DNA of 64,000 bases from Diphasiastrum complanatum. Taxonomy: Eukaryota; Streptophyta; Lycopodiopsida; Lycopodiales; Lycopodiaceae. Positions 1 to 14,605 of the stretch are shown here, one piece after another. How positions within the stretch are numbered: the first letter of the stretch is position 1; every line of letters begins with the position of its first letter. A program made the position numbers and the translations under genes. The stretch is from assembly GCA_029204225.1 (NCBI GenBank), contig CM055104.1, positions 38,370,527 through 38,434,526 of the forward strand, in the 5' to 3' direction. Under the pieces are notes generated by a model, which did no database searches, was not told where the DNA came from, and saw only the letters and a program-made list of their open reading frames with translations.

Positions 1-1208
1 GCATGGACACATGTGATTGCACTTTTAATGTTGCCTGTCATGGCCTATTGATGTTGTAGGTGCTACTTCTTGTTGAAAACTTCCCTTCTAGGCTATTGCA
101 AAAAATTACCTACCCTTTTGGGTTAATATAATGTCTAGTCACTCTGTGGGCCACTGTTTTATGCCTTATTGCATGTACTAGTCCCAAATGCCTATAAGTT
201 AGTTAAGTTATGGTCCATGTGTAGACAGTGATGCCTAGTATGAGTAGTGGGCCTAGTGCAACCACAAAGAAGTACATAATGCTCTAACCTATAAAGTGGT
301 GATAAGTACCTTCGTGCATTGAGAAGGTATATATTTTGTTTAATGTTGCATGTAAACTTTATGTCAAATCACATCACATCACAGTTGGCGTGCTTACAAT
401 TTTCTGGGAATGATAGTATAGTCTCTTACACAATATCTGAGATACTCTGCTAAATCGACTTTTTTGTACATATTTTGACACACACCAATATTATAATTTT
501 TTGTTTTTTGTATCAAGATTAGTATCGTAAGTATCTAATGTTTAAATGGATTTTCAAAGAAAATCAACTACCAAAACTTCCTCCTACAACCCTCTCAAAA
601 TAATCTTCAACTATGAAATAGAAAAAGTCACATTGTCCTCAAGAAAAAACCATCATACTAACCACAACTAAAATGAAGTAAGTTATCAAAATTGCACTAA
701 TATCTAATAATTTCTATTGCTTTGATGATTTTGAATATCAATAAGTCCATAACATATTCAATTTACAAACCGTGAGACCAAAAAGATCAACTTACCAAGT
801 TCATTCCTTGTACACTATGTTTTTTTGAATTGACTTTCACAAAAACTTTACATACCTCTTATGAAGTAATTTTTAAAATAGGCGTTGTTGCATTGCCTTC
901 AAATAGTGCTTTGTGGTAGAACTTTCAAATTTGTCACATTTCACAAATTATGATTATAAACAAAGAAAAAAGATATAAACTCGAAAAAAAAAACATCCAA
1001 AACTAGTAGTGTCTTGTGATTGACGTCTATGATACCTTCGCAAATGCAAATTCTAGATAAAGTATTCTCATCACATGTAACCTTTTATTAATGATTTTCC
1101 ACACAAATAATTACAATATACATGTTCTAGATTTCTTGACGGACAAAAATCTCTTATTCAATGTTACAATACTAACATTTCTATACAACACTCTAATATT
1201 AATGATCA
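1..1208. other. AT-rich intergenic sequence
   Basis: No open frame, RNA gene or terminal-repeat structure is recognisable here. The sequence is AT-rich with short homopolymer runs and stops in all frames. Confidence 0.5.
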
Positions 1209-2200
1209 TCATATCGACATCCAATAATAATCGATTTCTTCTAGGGATAAGTTGTCCATCCATTTGCTAAAGATGAAGGAACTCCGTGAACCTCCTATTT
1301 CCTCGGATGTCTCCACTACTTCTTGACCCATAGATGTCCCGTTAGCCAACTGCGCAGGCGTCTGGGCATCGTCACGGGAGCTAGCTCCTCTTCCCCTTCT
1401 CCAGAAAGCTTTCATTCTCAGGCACTGCTTACACTAATAATTGAAGTCAAATAAAAATTTGTTTAGGGGCTTAAAACACTCCTTTTAGAAATGCTGAGAC
1501 TATGATATGAACTATATGCTCTATGTCTGCAGAGCGGTCCCTTTGTGATTGCTCAAATGTCATGTATAATTTGGACTCAACTCCCACAAATATTGTTGTC
1601 TATTCAAGTAGTGTTGAGGGACTACTCACATGTAGTTGGATTTCTACATCAGGTGTTTTGTAGGAAGGATGGTATCGTATTTTCTTTTGCACTCTTATTT
1701 ATGATATTCCAATGTTGACCTCAGAACCATTGAAGGTGTTGTTTGAAAAGTAGAAGATGTTTCTACAGGCGAGACTTCTTGAACCAGGTCCGCTACGTTG
1801 CCCATTTTCATTGTCCTACTTTCTACACGAAATAGTGTTATGAGAACCTTATGCTTCGCTTGTCGTTGGCGAGCAACTCTTCTCCTCTTTCCGACCTTGA
1901 TTCCACATCAGGTGTTGAATAAGAGGGGTTGCTTTGTATCTGCTCCGGCGTAACACTTGTAGTGGTTGAACATATTTTCATATCTGGCATATTATCCTTC
2001 TTTTGGCACTTTTTTGTCGTGCAAGCCTCTTTATCAGCTCACATCTTGACTCCATTTCTGGCATTCAATAGGAGGGATTTATATGCATTTCTTCTGGAGT
2101 AGCAAAACCCCTCTTTCGCAATGCATTCCTCGTGCACTCAATATCGGTGCTATCATCCCTCATTCGCTAATTCTCCCGTACAGTACGTCTTTCATATTCT
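1209..2200 (-). pseudogene. Decayed gene with repeated TPE..NPSY.TP..ESR modules
   Basis: Read on the minus strand, three separate pieces carry the same degenerate module. Near 2030-2120 it reads TPEEMHINPSY followed by MPEMESR and a basic stretch. Near 1880-1960 it reads TPEQIQSNPSYSTPDVESR. Near 1625-1670 it reads HPSYKTPDVE. A linker near 1700-1830 reads VADLVQEVSPVETSS. The frame changes between pieces and there are stops, so this is a broken copy. A 68-codon open stretch at 1209-1415 follows in the same direction and may be its distal part. A second, cleaner copy lies at 48181-48510. The family is not identified; basic residues after each ESR vaguely recall the N-terminal repeats of Helitron proteins, but no Rep or helicase motif is present. 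Confidence 0.45.
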
Positions 2201-2279
2201 GGGATCTTATGCGGGCCTTCCATTTTTGGTGGTTCCAAATTAGTCACACTATCGCTTGTTTCTGACATATTCACGTATT

Positions 2280-3040
2280 GTAGGACATTGCAACACATCA
2301 AACCAAACACCCAATTGAATATTTGTATGTGGTCTATTTTTTATACCAGCCAATAAACCACAATTATAGTCATTCACCATTCTAACACACCCAATCTTAC
2401 CACCCAATACCATTGGAAGTATGATAGGACCATAGAATTCAGGTAATTAATGGCTAAGTTGTAGGCAGTGTGAAAATGATATCAACAGGTTACAGGCACA
2501 TTTGGTTTTAGACTTCTAGGCCTACTACGTTCTACGGGTTGTGACCGTGTATTCATATGGTTTTCGATACTTTTGCAGTTCATTTTCTGCAACTTTTCAG
2601 CTTTACAATTGTATAAGTTACACACTTATTTACTTGTTTGCATATGGACTGAGCTCCCACTTTGTATTGTACTGTACATATTTTGTGTGATGTGCCACTG
2701 GTGCCCAACAGGAGATAGGGGATCCGATGCGTATGGATTTGTTAGATATGTATCGATACATCCAACGTTGGATACACGGTATTTGTCAAGCATTGCCCGC
2801 GTTTTGACATGAACACATACACGAACAAATATAAAACATAAACATCAATAATACTTAACAATATTATTTACAGAGGTTTGTTTACGGGAGAGGCCATTGC
2901 ACGCAATGCCTATGGTTTTTTGATGTTGTAAACATATGAGAGTGAAAGAGCTCCCAGCCTATGGGTGATGGGCGCTCTCTGAACATAAGCACATACACGA
3001 AAAACATAAGAAAATGTAAACGTAATTTTTTCCAGCTTTA
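2280..3040. other. Intergenic sequence without recognisable genes
   Basis: Only short open frames without family resemblance are present. Nothing here can be assigned. Confidence 0.45.
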
Positions 3041-3049
3041 GGCGCATAA

Positions 3050-5194
<2,145 letters not shown>

Positions 5195-5304
5195 TCACGT
5201 ACTCCCAACTCAAGACCAAACCCTTTGAACCCTTTAATTTATAGCATAATAGGTATAAAAATACAGTTGTATAAAGTCTTACAATATAGAGTACCTTAAA
5301 GCGA

Positions 5305-6650
5305 GGCAAGTTCTAGGACACCCAGCTGTTACTTACCATCATCCCACAAAACACAACTGCACGAGTTACCTACGTGAGGAAGACAAGTGTCATAGCCGAG
5401 CACATCAGTTGTTATCCATGTCCGAAACAAGAATCACTACCTTATCAGCTTGAATGCAAATACAAATGATACGTCCAATCTTCCCAATCATAAAATACTA
5501 GCAATACATTCTGCCCTATAACAAAAATTGTATTAGGACAGAAGCCATATTGATCAGTGTAAGAGCAAAACGAATGGATTAAGTTCATATTGACATTCTA
5601 CACGTAAGAAACTATCTAGCAAAACTCAGTTTAACCAGGACTTGACATTTGGCATTAATGCAAGGTACTAGGGCAGATCCATGCCATACTAGCCCCAAGG
5701 ACCTCCCAAACAGACCGTTGGGAGTTCCAGCATCTCTAGGCTTGGGCAAATCCATGCCATACAAGGTTGTCAAAGCCAATCCCTGTATGAGTTACCACAC
5801 TTACATCAACCACTATTTTAGTAATGTAAATCCAAACTTGCTATTATTGTTGTAGATCAATCATCATTAATTCAACAAATTGAAATACCTAGATGCGAGG
5901 CGAAGATACATCCGGTGAGCTACCCATCTCCAGTAGCTACTACGAAATCCTCTTTACGTATTAATGATTTCACACTGAAAGTAACGGGTCAATGGTAGTG
6001 TTTATTGTTTCTAGCAAAAGGTAGTAAATAAAGCAGAGGTCCATCATTGTAGTATGGCGGCCCACTAGGCAATCTGCGGGTAGCTGCACTTCATTAAGGT
6101 ATTCATGGAACCAGAATGCGATTGAAGCAAGAGTGCACTACTGGCTTTCCGCTGGCCAGTGGCCTACATGCATTATCAAAGAGGTCTTGAACCGTCCTAC
6201 ATATTAGCGATGAACAATAGGTAGTTGCTCGCTGTCAACCGCCATCAAAAAACACAATGGTATTGAGTGTCATACCTGAACAAAACTTGTCGAGATCGCT
6301 TGAGGCATCGCCCAATTGTAAATGCTTCCAATGTGGTTTTTAGAGGCAAAAGATACTATCACAATCAATGACTATCACAACCCACGTAAGCTTATTCTCT
6401 TCTAACATAGCAAGCAAGTAAACCCTTATCATTCATAAGTAATCATAAATCCAAACAATCAATAGCAATCTTACCTTTCCTTATGGTATCTTCCACACGA
6501 GTCCTCTTCCGATAGCTTTTGCAAGTCCTCTCTTCTCCAGGTGGAGAAGGCAGTAGTAAGGAGGCAAACCGGTAGAGAGCAAGAGAGGGAGAAAGAGAGA
6601 GAGAGTAGGAAGAGTAAAGTATAGGGCTGTGTAATTTTCCTTAGTATAGA
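5305..6650 (-). repeat. Promoter-bearing repeat unit, copy 2
   Basis: The unit starts with a GGACACCCAGCTGTTA-like stretch and CAGTTGTTATCCATGT at 5406-5421, which match the outer ends of the inverted arms at 53.1 and 57.5 kb. It continues with GTCCAATCTTCCC, GCCATATTGATCAGTG and two AAATCCATGCCATAC-type blocks (5676 and 5749). The distal part (6480-6620) is CT-rich on the minus strand, with a short (AG)n run and a weak TATA-like sequence near 6617. The stretch 5535-6005 is repeated in inverted orientation at 8787-9378. No protein is evident. Confidence 0.55.
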
Positions 6651-6799
6651 GATTTCAATACAGTTAGTGCATTGAAGCCTCTTGATGCCCACCGTTGGAT
6701 CATAACCCCATAATGTGCACAGATTATAGCCATTCAACGGAAACCAGATTCCCACCAAAAGCTGATTAGCTGCCTAATTAGACAGTCGTTATTGGAGCG

Positions 6800-7244
6800 T
6801 GAAGACGTAGACAGACTATACATGGAATAATGTGTATTTATGCAGAGTGTCGCCTATGTAGTATCCCGTGTAAAACTGCAGTGTCAGGTTTTTCGCCTTT
6901 TTTGTCGCTTGTCAGAAATTGCATGTAAAAATGTAGTGTCACTTTTTGCCCTAATTGTCTCTTGTCAAAAACTGCATGTAAAAATGCAGTGTCGCATTTT
7001 TTGCAAGAAGTGTCGCTTTTCTGGAAGTGCCTAAATGGCCCAAAAACAACTGCATAAGTGTCGGGTGTCGGGTTTTTCGCCTGTGGAAAAACCTGAGTAA
7101 AAATGTAGACTGTGGGGACAATTAGTTCAAATATGCAGACTGTTGAATAACAGTTCATTTTCTACAGGTTGCATTTAGGAGAGTAAAAATCAGAGAAGGA
7201 AGAAGGGCTATTGGGATGAGTAGGATTTAGATTAAATTCCAACA
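6800..7244 (-). repeat. Copia LTR remnant with ~54-bp internal tandem repeats
   Basis: The right edge, GGGATGAGTAGGATTTAG and then ATTCCAACA ending at 7244, matches the outer LTR edge of copia C (14550-14586), so a minus-strand LTR begins here with TGTTGG. Inside are three copies of a roughly 54-bp unit (about 6868-7020) with core TGTAAAAATGCAGTGTCGC; the same core recurs in the LTR of copia F (44700-44860). No primer-binding site or second LTR was found, so this is a solo or truncated LTR. Confidence 0.6.
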
Positions 7245-8786
7245 AGTAGGCCTACCTCGACCCATAAGTTAATTATTATAATGAGGGGATTGGGGCCCTC
7301 AAGTGCATAAGGTCATAATTAATGGTTGGAGGCCTAAACTCATGATGGTGGAGCTATATGGGTCTATCAGTGAGTCATAGGGGAACTGGATGACATGGCC
7401 CAGTTACGGTGCAGAGGTGTCCAATGAGGTGTCACAGTGCATGACTAGTGGTGGATGGGCCTTGGAGGGTATTAGTATATCCATTGGGCTCTCACTAGTG
7501 CATGTTGATTGTGTGATTGGTAGCTACATGCTGCTGGTGAAATTACTCCTTCCCTTGTGATAGATTGATCCATAGCTTGGGGGCTAGATCCGTAAGATCT
7601 AGGTTTGGTTGGGTCAGTTTGTTCCACCATCTGATTCCCTTGTGTTGCTTGTTTGTCAATTGCTTCGTTTCAAATCCTTGGCTGAGGAGTTTATAGAGTG
7701 TAATGAATTTGACTTGGGATATTCCAAAGGCATGAGAGGATGAGCACATCATGAACATGTATGTCATGGTCATGCCTAGCTCACAAAGTTTTGTTGGGCT
7801 AGGAAGCCTTCATTTTCTTCTTTGGCATATATAGTTAGAATGTTGAATGCCCTTGTGTCAATTGAAATTTATAAATATTTGAGCATGTGCCACACTTGTT
7901 TTAGTGCTTTGTTGTATTTGTTATGATGTTATATTTATTGTTTTATGTACCTTATAGGGTGATGCAATGTCTTTCATGTCGTCTAGGTTGTTATCCTAAA
8001 ATCTTATGTTGTTTTGTGCAAAGAGGGCTTGCCTCGTTAGATAGGTGTCTATTTTGGACTTCTTAGTATGAGAGTTAAATTTTTTAAAGCTAACGAGACG
8101 AATTCTTTTCACTCTTTGGACTTTATTGTCATACATGTGATGTTCAAAATTTCTCTAGTTTCTTTGGTAAATTAGAACTATAGTGAAACAAGTATTTGAT
8201 AACTCCCTATTGAGGAAAGAGTCGCACAAATGACGAGACATGAAAAAAAAGACATTGAGTTGGCAATTAGAATCATCATCTTTTGAGATCACTCAAATTG
8301 CTAGTTGCTAAGTATAATAGAAGTACGCACAATTTTTTTTCTCTCAATTGGGTTTATGAGATGGCAAGTGTATATAGAATCGGGTATCTTTTCTTGGCAA
8401 AAAATTTTAAAAACTAAACAAATTAGTCATTAGTAGTGGGATAGTTTCTCTCGTAACACCTTTTTGGCTCCATAGACAAGATTGGCCATTAGAGATAATC
8501 ATCGTTCTGCTCGTAGAACAAAATGTGCCATGTAGATTGTTTATAATATTAGCAGTGCAAACAGATGTTTCTGGTTATATCTTGAAGAGTTTATGTGAGG
8601 CTATACTGATAGGTATTGATTGTGAGCACAATGAGTAACAAAGTGACCTTTCAATTTTTTAGATATGTTGAAGTGCGGATGATAAACTAGTATACGAGTA
8701 ACTCTATGACACACGAAGAAACTAATACCTCTTGATAAGACAAATCATGCTTGGCTTAAACAAACACCTTTCTTTATGATACTCCA
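7245..8786. other. Spacer between inverted repeat copies
   Basis: No gene is recognisable. The stretch lies between repeat unit copy 2 (with the LTR remnant) and its inverted partial copy. Open frames of 60-80 codons here have no family features. Confidence 0.4.
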
Positions 8787-9378
8787 ATAATGAAAAAGCA
8801 CTACCATTGACCCGTTACTTTTGGTGTGAAATCATTAGTACGTAAAGAGGATTTCTCAGTAGCTATTAGAGATGGGTAGCTCGTAGGATGTATCTTCGCC
8901 TCGCATCTAGGTATGATACTATATAATGTACCACCGGTAGGATACTCTCACCCTAAAATACTATACGGTTCGTGAATTCATGAGGAATTTTACTATATGC
9001 TAAGTGTGATTCAAAGCTTTTTCCTTCGAAATAAATGCTTTCATTTCAATTTGTTGAATTAATGACGATTGATCTATGACAATAATAGCAGGTTTAGATT
9101 TACATTACTAAAATAGCGGTTGATGTAAGTGTGCTATAAACCCATACAGGGATTGGCTTTGACAAGCTTGTATGGCATGGATTTGCCCAAGCTTAGAAAT
9201 GCTGGAACTCCCAACAATATGTTTGGGAGGTCCTTGGGGCTAGAATGGCACGGATATGCCCTAGTACCTTACATTAAAGCCAAATGTCAAGTCTTGGTTT
9301 AACTGAGTTTTGCAAGATGGCTTCTTCAGTGTAGAATGTCAATATGAACTTAATCCACTCGTTTTGCTCTTGCACTGA
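8787..9378 (+). repeat. Inverted partial copy of the promoter-bearing repeat unit
   Basis: The reverse complement of this stretch matches 5535-6005 closely, from GCCATACTGATCAGTG through the two AATCCATGCCATAC blocks and CTAGATGCGAGGCGAAGATAC to AACGGGTCAATGGTAGTG. About 130 bp at 8911-9045 is extra in this copy. It abuts the truncated gag-protease end of copia A at about 9378. Confidence 0.7.
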
Positions 9379-9995
9379 TCAGTATGGCTTCTTCCCTTCT
9401 ACGCTTGAAAATAGCACATAAACACTTATCAAGTTCTTTGTAAGCTTAGGAACAAAAAGAACATTGGAAAGTGATAGAACTTTAGAAGAAGCAAGTTTCA
9501 ATGGAATGTTGCCAATTCCTTCAATAGGACATTCATGATCATTTGCAATGTAAATAGATCTTTTAAGTCCTTTACAAGGTACAATAGAGTCAAAAGACTC
9601 CTTTGAACAACACATATGTGAAGAGGCTCCACTATCGATGTACCAAGCTCCATCTTTCTTGAAGGGTGTTGAAGAAAAGCTTGACACCATGAGTGATCCA
9701 TCTCCATCACTTGCAATAAAGTCTTCTTCTTCTCATTAGAGAGATTTGCTTGATTGAGTTGATTTTTCTTTTTGAAGCAATTAGAGGCATAGTGCCCCTT
9801 CTTGCCACAAAAGAAACACTTGACTTTCTTCTTCTTGGTCTTTGAAGTAGAAGGATGAGATGAGTCATCCTCTTCACCATCTTTGTCTATGCCCTTGGCT
9901 TTGTCTTTGTTAAAAACTTGAGAAAACTGGTTTGGATTGAGGAACATAGACAAGTTTAAATTGAGGAACATAGACAAGTTTGGATTGAGGAACAT
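9379..9995 (-). pseudogene. Copia A gag C-terminus and protease, frameshifted
   Basis: The upstream frame contains a CCHC zinc knuckle (CFFCGKKGHYASNC) preceded by a lysine-rich STSKTKKKKVK stretch. The protease start follows in another frame and contains YIDSGASSHM, the copia aspartic-protease active site. The coding sequence ends where foreign repeat begins. The N-terminus is replaced by a small tandem repeat, translated as repeated MFLNPNLS. The same domains occur in copia D with high similarity. It is non-functional because of the frameshift, the missing gag N-terminus and the missing pol. Confidence 0.85.
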
Positions 9996-10024
9996 ATGGA
10001 TTGAGGAACATAGACAAGTTTGGA
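9936..10024. repeat. Short tandem repeat at a gag deletion junction
   Basis: About four copies, some partial, of a 24-bp unit containing GAGGAACATAGACAAGTTT lie where the gag N-terminus should be. Confidence 0.75.
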
Positions 10025-10553
10025 TTCTACTTTTGGCACGTGTTAGATGCTACAAAAGAAAACACTAATGATTCAAAAAAGGCTCAAAAGTGTTCAATAA
10101 CATCAAATTGTCTTGATCTTCAGTTTCTTGTGTTGGATACTCAAAAGAATGGATTAAGAATCAAGCAAGATTGAATCAAATCAAAAGGTGGTCACTTGGA
10201 TTTTGGACCTCTCCCTACCCTCTTTAAGAGCTTATAACTCTTAAAAGACACATCAGATTGATTTGGGATGCAATGGAAAATACACTTCATAAGCTTCCCA
10301 TCAAGCTATAACATCAATATCTTTGGACCAAATAGCAAGGAATTAAAGAGGTATGAAAATCTTTGATTTTCACACGTGCGGAATTCCAGAATTCCGTACA
10401 ATGTCAATTCTGATCTAAAAATTCAGTTTCTGTCCTCTTTGATCCAAACACTTTTCAAGAAAGGTAAAGAAAAGTGATTAACAACTTTTTTGCTTGAATT
10501 GGACTCACAAATTCTTGAACAATCAGAGATTAAAGCATGCAAAGCTTAATTTG

Positions 10554-10565
10554 GCTCTGATACCA
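10554..10565 (-). other. Primer-binding site of copia A
   Basis: On the minus strand the sequence is TGGTATCAGAGC, the usual copia match to initiator-Met tRNA, directly next to the LTR end TGTCA. Confidence 0.9.
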
Positions 10566-11337
10566 TGACAAAATTTCTAGCAAATTCACACGTGTGGGGA
10601 ATGATCCTCAAGTGTGAATGATCTTATTAAGCTTTATGATTAGCACACAAACTGATTCTAGATTGAATACCAAGATCTAGTACAGAATTTAATGGCTTAA
10701 TCACAATCTAGCATGCTATGAACAAGAGAGAAAAAGTAAAGAAATTTAATGTATTAGCATAAGCCTCAACTCGAGTTAGAGAGAGAAAGAGAGAGCAATA
10801 TTCAAGCGAATGATAGTGTAGATCCAAAATGGCATGGAATAGCTTCAAAGCTTGGTTCTTCATCAAAGATTATGAGAATGTCTACACATATTTATGGAGT
10901 TTGAGGTAGCTCGAGGTAGAACCACATCCATCCAACTTCCATTCACATCTATAAGTGAAAACTAGACTATTAGTGACATTTGTCACTTCTCATGCATGCA
11001 TTTCTACCTACTTTTTCCAAGTGTCATTTTTCCAACTAGAACTGTACAAATCATCATGCATGTGTCCATTTCACTTTTGTGTATGCCTTGCATGTCATTA
11101 TGGATCACTTACAACCATTGCATGTGATATGCCATGAGTTTCTACAAGCATATTATTGACATTTCTAAGTCTACAATCTATATGCAAGTTGTATACTACC
11201 AATTAGACTTGAAGAACCCATGTAGCTCGAGTTCCTCCTAGGCCAAATTTGGCATTTACATTATGAAACAACAAACTCACATAGAAAATTTTGTGACAAG
11301 CCTAAAGTCAAGATAGATGAATTTTTATTTCTCAACA
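10566..11337 (-). repeat. 5' LTR of copia A
   Basis: It is 772 bp, beginning TGTTGAG and ending TGTCA on the minus strand. The end is fixed by the adjacent primer-binding site and the start by homology to the copia D LTR fragment, which follows a polypurine tract. The partner LTR is lost. Confidence 0.8.
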
Positions 11338-12455
11338 ACATGCAGACTCAGGAGTATACCTTGTGGGCTGTGTGCGCACTTGGCTTGATCTTCTGGGAGG
11401 AATTGACTGATGAACCATTCTTGGGACTTGTTGCTGGGTAGCAGCAACGTCTTCATCTGATTCACTATCAAATAGTGGGTCGACAATGGACACGCCTGAG
11501 CCCGAAGCTCTAATTGTCGTGTCAATGGTAGGTGATGAAGGTTCTCCTGGAATAATATACTTGTCTTTGATGTCGACAAACTGATCCTCGATAAAGACTG
11601 TATCTCGGTTGTACAAGACTTGCTGGGTATCAGGATCATACAACTTGTATGTGTTATCAAATGAAGTATATCCAATCAGTATGGTCTTGAGACCTTGGGA
11701 GTCAAATTTCTTTCTCGTGTCTTTCGGGATCTGCGTGTAGGCAATGCATTCGGACACTCTTAGGTTCTTCACAAAAGGCTTAGAGCCTATCCACACCTCA
11801 GGGGTGTTTTGCTTGAGAGGGACTTGGTCGAACATCTGTTCTATATGTAAGCTACAGTGGAGACAACTTCGGCCCAGATTCTCTTGGACAGCGATGCATG
11901 CACTAGCATACATTTGGCTGATTCAACTAGGGTACGGTTGTTCCTCTTGGTAAGGAGGGATGAATTGCTACTAAATGCTTTGGCTCTAGCAGTACTCCTT
12001 AAATTCAGTAGAGATGTACTCTCCACTGTTGTCTGACCTTAAGGCCTTGATCGTCCTTCCAGTCTCCTTTTTTGCATGCTCCTTCAAGATTCCGAAGCAA
12101 TTGAAAGCTTCTGATTTCTTCTTGATAAAGTACACCATAGTCCTTCTGGAGAATTCATCAATAAAAGTTATAAAATACTTTGCATCCTTCAGCGAAGGAT
12201 TTTTCATCAGGCCACAAATGTCTAAATGCACAATGTCTAACAATCCTCTAGTAGTATGTTGATGGCTTGATCTAAATGGTTTCATAGTCTGTTTACCAAC
12301 TTGACAGTCTTGACAGATATCACGAGGATAGTCTAGATCAAGAACAATAGAATGTCTAGACATTTGTTGTACAACAACATGATTCAAGTGACCAACTCTA
12401 TAATATATGATTCCTTTCTTTAGATCAGTAGCCTTTCTCTTATCTTGTAGAAACT
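11338..12455 (-). pseudogene. Copia B integrase fragment
   Basis: The minus strand encodes a GAG-pre-integrase piece (RVGHLN, then CQDCQVGK), the integrase core with HLDICG and FITFIDEFSRR, and LRSDNSGEYIS. After a frame change come the NRTLVE segment and the post-integrase region (PEVWIGSKPFVKNLRVSE). At least one frameshift near 12390 and stops near 12000 break it. Reverse transcriptase should follow but copia A's LTR starts instead at 11337. Its upstream boundary, near 12455, is not defined. Confidence 0.85.
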
Positions 12456-13127
12456 ATTAATTTTTTTTGATTTGGAGCTCTAATGCCCAAGTGATGGCCA
12501 TTTTAGTGAATTCATTCTAATTTTCGTTAGCTATATTTTCTTTTTAGCTTGTCTGTCTCTACTTTCGTCATTGCTTCAACAGATGTCTTGTTGACATGAC
12601 ATGTAGATGAGAGGCCCTCATGCCTAAAGCCTCATTACGTTAATTCAATCTTTTTCTCTTAGAAGGTCGTTGGCCCTATGAAGCTCTTCGCTGGCTTGTG
12701 AAATATGAGTAGGGCGGCCAAGCTACTGTTTACTAGGTTGGAAGGGGTGCGTTGATTCAGAGGTGAGGGAGTTTCTTAACATATGGCTGAGCAACACATG
12801 ATGGGAGATGGGTCACTGCTTATAGCAAGATCACTTCTCAACTTTTTCTATGCACATATTCTTACGGTCACTGGTGCCTCATTTCTCCAAGTTCTGTCTC
12901 TAATAGGTGCATTTTCTAGTAACTAGCATCTTGGTTCGGATGTTTGCCTTCAAAGATGGAATGTAGAGCTTATGATTTTAAGGTGGGCCAGTAGAAAGGC
13001 GGGTACACTCTAGGACCCTTCTTGATGCAATGGCAAACACTTACTGAAACATCATCTACCACTCACTTTCAAGGCATACACCTCACAACTTTGTATTGAG
13101 GTCTTCCTAACGTGCACCATTGATGAC
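12456..13127. other. Unassigned sequence between copia B and C
   Basis: No domain or terminal structure is seen. It ends with the target-site copy TAATC at 13128-13132. Confidence 0.4.
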
Positions 13128-13132
13128 TAATC

Positions 13133-14586
<1,454 letters not shown>

Positions 14587-14597
14587 CTCTCCCTTAA
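14587..14597 (-). other. Polypurine tract of copia C
   Basis: The minus-strand run AAGGGAGAG directly precedes the LTR start TGTTGG, as expected for plus-strand priming. Confidence 0.85.
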
Positions 14598-14605
14598 GCT
14601 TACTG

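Larger units (their letters stand above)
9379..11337 (-). mobile_element. Truncated Ty1/copia element A (5' LTR, leader, gag-protease)
   Basis: On the minus strand the order is LTR (11337-10566), initiator-Met primer-binding site, a leader of about 530 bp without a gag start, a partial gag with zinc knuckle and a protease start, then an abrupt end at 9378. Integrase, reverse transcriptase and the 3' LTR are missing. Its LTR start cuts directly into the integrase tail of copia B, so A was inserted into B and later lost its 3' half. The LTR is related to the LTR fragment of copia D. Confidence 0.8.

Noticed and set aside
11744-12262. Plus-strand open frames across the copia B region, and similar ones at 14832-15198 and 40591-41014
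   Set aside because: They are antisense shadows of integrase, RNase H and AMT2 coding sequence.
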